In this document: one piece after another, positions 59,039 through 64,000 of the stretch
Numbering within the stretch: position 1 is the first letter of the stretch
Layout: each line of letters starts with the position of its first letter
The notes under the pieces: model-generated
Seen by the model: the letters and a program-made list of their open reading frames with translations, nothing else
What the model was told of the DNA's origin: nothing
Databases searched by the model: none
Program-made: the position numbers and the translations under genes
NCBI RefSeq assembly: GCF_020085105.1
Contig: NC_058060.1
Location: 5,996,898-6,060,897, forward strand
Reading direction: 5' to 3'
Length of the DNA stretch: 64,000 bases
Source of the DNA: Siniperca chuatsi
Lineage: Eukaryota; Chordata; Actinopteri; Centrarchiformes; Sinipercidae

Positions 59039-62000
59039 GTGAGATCAGATGTTTTTTTTATCTCCGTCAGGTGGGTGATTAATGCAAATATGTAATGCTA
59101 ATTCAAACTTTATATCCTTAACAAATTTACAGATTTTTTTTTTTAAGTGAGACTCGACCAGTCTTTCCACTTTTTTAAAGTTTGAAACACATCTTAAAAT
59201 TTCTGTTGAGACAGTAGATTGAGAAGTAGTTCTGGAAAATTCCAGACTTTGCTTACAGTATCCATTGCAAGCTAATAATTTGGCTTCATTGCATGGGTTA
59301 CTGTTGCTTATATTTTTTTCAGAAAAACTGTTTATGGGCTGTGTGTGGGTAGATAATGTGTAGGGAAGACAGTGAATTTTAGGGAAGGCTTGTTCATTTT
59401 TCAGCAACTGTGTGAGATCCGGGTTTTCCTCACACCACTGCCCATCAAGGGAGTTTGACATGAATTTTGTTCCATGCCAGTGTTTCCCCTTTGGTCTGAA
59501 TCTCTTGTTTTCTGAGTATTTCACCTGCCCCCTCTCTTAATAAATAATTTATCCTTATTCTATTCTGTTCTATTTTTTTCTATCTCTCATTGTTTCAGTA
59601 TACTGCCAGGTTTCCTAGTGTTGTAATAACAAATACGGGACAAACATAGATGCTCTAATTGGGACAACAATGACTTTATAATCTCCTAACATCTCTCTGT
59701 GTTGATTACCATTGATATGCAACCTCCGACATGACTCACCCTCTGAAGACCTTACAGTGAACTTTAGTGTGTAACAAACAACAGGATAACAGAACTTTTA
59801 CACAGTGCCTTGGCTCAGGCATGATGCATATTTCCATCTGAACCCTGTTGGACAAAGTTAAAATACATATATGAACTTGAATAGCACTTGTAGGTGTATT
59901 ATATGTGAAGTTCAGCAAGTCTGTCTCAGTTATGAATTAGAAATCCATGACTGTACTTTGTGAAGCCTGATATATAGCCTGTGTACATTGAGCTGACAGT
60001 TGGCCGAAGGCCAGCTTTGTGGACTTGATAACAACAGGACTTGATCCTGACACCCAGAATTCATCTTGCAATAGTCATTCTATCTAGACTTGTACATCAG
60101 TGTAACATTTGAGATTTGGTCATGGAACAAAACGTTCTCTCTTCTCTCTGGCTTCTGCCAACAGTATCAACCTGATATTAACCTGTCTGAAGGCATAACG
60201 CCAGGGCAACATTTTGAACCTTTTTTTGTTTTTTCAGAATATTCAACACGGAGAGGTCATAGAGTGCATATTTAACAAACTTCTCTCTTTCACTCCATGT
60301 TTTGCCAGACTGTTGTTAGTGTTGTCTCTGACAATGGCTGTAGTGACAACAATTGTGAGGGCAGTATGATATGTCATAAATGGCTTGCACTGGATCTGTA
60401 GCCACAAAATGATGTGCTATAACTTGGCTTGTAGAAGCATCAGGACCACACACTTTATTTTGTTTACACTGATACTGTTTTAAGGAGGATATTTCTATTG
60501 TCTACATTAATCCACAGGTCATCTACAATGTATTCAAGCCTATGTTCACCAGACAGAGCAGAGGACTCAAACTGTAAAATATTTGTAAATTTTTGTCTGA
60601 TTTGCTGAGAACCTGATGGCTTCAATATGGCCAAATGATGCGGAGAAGGCTGCGCGGACTGGGAAGGGAGAATGGTTGAAGGTTTACCAGTGAGGGTCCT
60701 TGATTGCATAAGTATTGTTGGCTCATGAGCATGTTGTGTAGGGAGGACTGAGTCAAATAGCAGTCACTGTTATTGATTACACTGCTGGCTTGTTTCCCGT
60801 TGGCTGAGTGGGGAGAAGTGAGACCCCACCCCCATGTAATGTACTCCAGTTCTTCTCATTCAATCTGAATACCCTCTTTGTCCTGCCTTCCCTTTCTGGT
60901 TCTAGGTTCTGTCTCTATTTCCATTGCTTATTTCCTTCTGAAAATTATGTTGGTCCTAGCTAACTCTGCATCTCATGAACCCGTAATTTGGATGTCCAGT
61001 TTAACTTTTGACACATTTATTTAATACTCATTTAATACTGGTGGTACAGCATCAGGTCAGTGAAAGCATAGGGCAGATAATGTCAAACCTCTGTCCCTTT
61101 TGGGTGTTTTTGAGTCAGCGCGTTCTACCTCTATCTCACACGTTGCCATTGTTATGCCTTCACGCTGGCGATAGCCGTGGCCAGAGGCATTATGTTTTCA
61201 GGTTGTTTGTCCATCTGTCCCATTCTCATGAACGCGCTCTCAGGAACGCCTTGAAGGAATTTCTTCAAATTTGGCACAAACGTCCATTTGGACTCAAGAA
61301 TGAATTGATTAGAATTTAGTGGTCAAAGGTCAAGGTCACTGTGACATCACAAAACACGCTTTTGGCCATAACTCAAGAATTAATGACCATATTTCACAGT
61401 TGGTCAGACAATGAGTTGGTGACACTTTTGACTCAAAGGTCAAGGTCACTGTGACCTCAAAATGACCTTGACAAACACGTTTCTCAAGAATTGATGTGGT
61501 AATTATGACAATATTTCACACAGATGTTGGGATACAATGATGAAGTGGTCATTTTTTACCCAAAAGCTCAAAGGTCAACTTCACTGTGACGTCATAATGT
61601 CCTGGAAAAACACTTCTGGGCCATTAATCAACACCATAACTAAGGAACAGAAGAGAAGATTGTGACCATATTTCACAGTTGGTCGGACAGTGAGTCAAAG
61701 GTCATTTTGAAAATGGGTTTTTAGCCATAATTTAAGATTCAATTGGGCGATTCAAGATTTCACACACATGTTGACTAGGGCAACACAATGAGTAAAGTGT
61801 CAAGGAATCATGTGACTGCAAACAACGTATTGGAGTGCGCCTAGCTAATCGTGATCCTGTGAGTGAGTGAGTTTCACCTACAGCTAATAGAGAGGCTTCA
61901 CATCTAAAAATGCCAGGAGAAAACAAAAGCACCACATTTTCTGTAGCCATACTCTTTAATAATCCACCTTTACATAGTAATCAAGTACATGTGTACCTGT

Positions 62001-63514
62001 TTATCCAATACATCTATGATAATCCTTAATTTAGCCAAAAAATACACTGTATACCTTTTTATTAAATTCCTTCCAAGTATTCACTACATATATTATATGA
62101 GTCTGGACAGACATGGATGTAAACTGCAACTTGACTGGTTGGCGGAGGCATACAACCATGGGGCGGTAATTCTAGTTCTAACATGAAATATGTTAAAGCT
62201 TAGTCTTCTGTGTAAGTGAAACAGTATCTGTTTTACTCCTCCTAAGTCAGTCAGTCACACAAATGCAAACTTAACCAAATATTACTAGCTCAAGCTTCCT
62301 GGCCTGAACCTAGCTGTTTTCAGTAGCTGATGCCTACACTTTCCCTTTCCTTACACACTTTCAAGACAAGTCACTAGATTTTTAGAAAACCATCAGCCAG
62401 TTTGGTGTTGACAATGTAGTAAAACCGTTTGTGGTGAGCCTGTCCCATTTTGTCCTCTTTAGAACAACACAAAGTTAAGTTCTATGTTTAGCTGTGGTGT
62501 GGAGGGAAAGTAACAAGTGTTCAAATAACAAAGCCAAACTGTACATGCCAACATGATATCTTGGCAAATTCAGTGATATTTGTTTCACTTTTCCATGTTA
62601 ATCCACATTGAAATTCAATATAAGAGCTTGTCTTGTCCTTTGCCAATAAAACACTCTCACATTAAGCAGTGTTTTTGACCTCGGCTGCACTTTTTAAAAC
62701 ATTTCTAACCCGCTTCATTGTTTTTGCAGAAGTCTGATCGTGCCAGTGCACTGTAGGTCTCACTGTGTGTAACCAGACTGAAAGTCTCTGTTTGAATGTG
62801 TACTGCTGAGTACTGTAACTAATCTATGTTAGTTTCTCTGGAAATACCAACTTTGTGGTGATCTGTCTTGAGTGTGTGATGTTTCTATGTTCCGAGAATT
62901 ATTTGTTTTAAAAATCCCTTCATCACCTTATTGTACCCCTAATTTTTCCATTGGTGATTCCATTTTGAAAATAAGGATTCCACGTGACACAAGGAAATTG
63001 TTAATTTGAGGGACTCAATCCATAACTTTTAGATCACACTGCCTTATGCTGAAGTTGTTCCTTTTTTGCTTTTAAAGTCTTTTATTAAGGCTTATTTTCA
63101 GTTCATGTCATCTAAAGCTGATTCGTTAAACAACTATTAGAAATTGTTTAGATTAATAAAATCCACAAGGGCTAGATGTATTTTTCTCTTCTGCATAGGG
63201 CAGACAGATTTTCGACAGAACAGTGTTGCAGAGGGGAGTGATCTGAATCTCTGTGGGAGTGGGTGAAATAGGATGGTGTGTGAGTGAGACCATACATAAT
63301 GGTCAAAAACTGTGTGGGACTGATGCGGGATTGAAAAAGCAGTGCTGTGCAGACCTCTAGTATGGACTCCCCAAGTGTGAATGTAAGCCCTAACTTTTGC
63401 CATGTTAGTGCCTTACTCTGTTCATTATGCTACACAGGGAATCCTACTCAGACATACGGACAAAGCTGCACAAAGCCACACCTTATGACACAAAGAAGGT
63501 ATGATGTTGAGCTT
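59039..63514. other. SLC12A7 intron 1, no further exon seen
   Basis: Intronic. The 159-codon minus-strand frame at 59045-59524 has no support. Repeats at 61.2-61.8 kb are listed separately. Confidence 0.45.
61170..61800. repeat. Interspersed repeat with internal AAAGGTCAAGGTCACTGTGA units
   Basis: Starts near GGCATTATGTTTTCAGGTTG with CCATCTGTCC, then three imperfect units of about 110-130 bp carrying TCAAAGGTCAAGGTCACTG and ATTTCACAGTTGGTC / ATTTCACACAGATG. A family I know from teleost genomes; class unknown. Confidence 0.6.
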
Positions 63515-63950
63515 ATCAGAATCAGAATCAGAAGAATCAGAAATACTTTATTGATCCCCGTAGGGAAACTCTTTGTTCCAGTAGCTCTTCTTTACGTCAG
63601 TGCACACAGGAGAAAACGATATTATACACTATAAACAGGTCAGAAATAAATTAAGTAACATGTTGGTATAAGTATAAGATAAACTAAGTGTCGAGTACCA
63701 AGTGGGTTTACTGGTAGATGGTGAAGTACAGTATAAATACAATGTCACTAATTGTGTAATAAATAATAGTAAAAGCGGAGGTGTATGTACTGTCGAGAGT
63801 AATTGAGGTATATCCGTAACAGTAATAAGAAAAACTAACAAGGGAAAACTAATATTGCACTTGAGTAGTAAACAGAATATTGCACAATTATTATTAAGAT
63901 GTAATGCTCAATGTCCAGGATGGCTTCAGTAATAGTAGTATAAGTGTTGG
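63515..63950 (-). mobile_element. L2/Maui 3' UTR copy, 5'-truncated
   Basis: TCAGAATCAGAAGAATCAGA, AATACTTTATTGATCCCCGT, TTTACGTCAGTGCACACAGG and TACCAAGTGGGTTTACTGGT run parallel to 22207-22680. No coding part is included; the end near 63950 is approximate. Confidence 0.8.
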
Positions 63951-64000
63951 TAGTGGTTGGTTTTGACCCACTAATAAATCACTTGTTTACAAAGCTAAAT

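Noticed and set aside
59045..59524. 159-codon minus-strand open frame just after the SLC12A7 first-exon donor
   Set aside because: AT-rich antisense intronic frame without recognisable features.

Overview
This window looks like nuclear DNA of a ray-finned (probably percomorph) teleost. It is AT-rich, with long introns bounded by GT/AG and a dense mix of teleost-type transposable elements (L2/Maui-like, I/Nimb-like and L1 LINEs, tRNA-derived SINE tails, hAT- and piggyBac-like MITEs, Gypsy-like LTRs). The conserved genes have clear vertebrate counterparts. Nothing prokaryotic, CRISPR-like or operonic is present.

Genes, left to right. (1) At the left edge, minus strand, two spliced exons start a small secreted protein of unknown family. 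(2) On the plus strand at 4.4-9.1 kb is a complete diamine oxidase gene (AOC1): four coding exons give about 742 residues, with the TPQ-precursor tyrosine, catalytic aspartate and three copper histidines in place. (3) At 27.1-28.1 kb is an intronless C2H2 zinc-finger coding region of 317 codons. (4) Two phase-compatible first coding exons of a K-Cl cotransporter gene (SLC12A7/KCC4-like) lie at 37.3 kb and 58.9 kb. The rest of that gene is beyond the right edge, so 37.5-64 kb is mostly its 5' intronic DNA.

The space between genes is a layered record of transposition. A solo LTR with a perfect 5-bp target duplication sits at 12.9 kb. A decayed I-type LINE with an RNase H remnant is at 14.2-15.35 kb. 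A 3.9-kb element with about 250-bp terminal inverted repeats and 6-bp flanking duplications (15.9-19.9 kb) encloses a frameshifted SGNH-hydrolase-like coding remnant and a palindromic MITE. A LINE at 22.0-26.1 kb is split by a younger L2/Maui-like LINE in the opposite orientation. A second LINE (39.65-41.95 kb) is split by a 1.2-kb DNA transposon. An internally deleted Gypsy-like element with both LTRs is at 54.1-55.2 kb.

The genes do not form a pathway: AOC1 degrades histamine and polyamines outside cells, KCC4 exports K+ and Cl-, and the zinc-finger protein probably binds DNA. The most unusual items are the SGNH-bearing TIR element, the two alternative KCC4-like first exons, and the cleanly resolved nested insertions.
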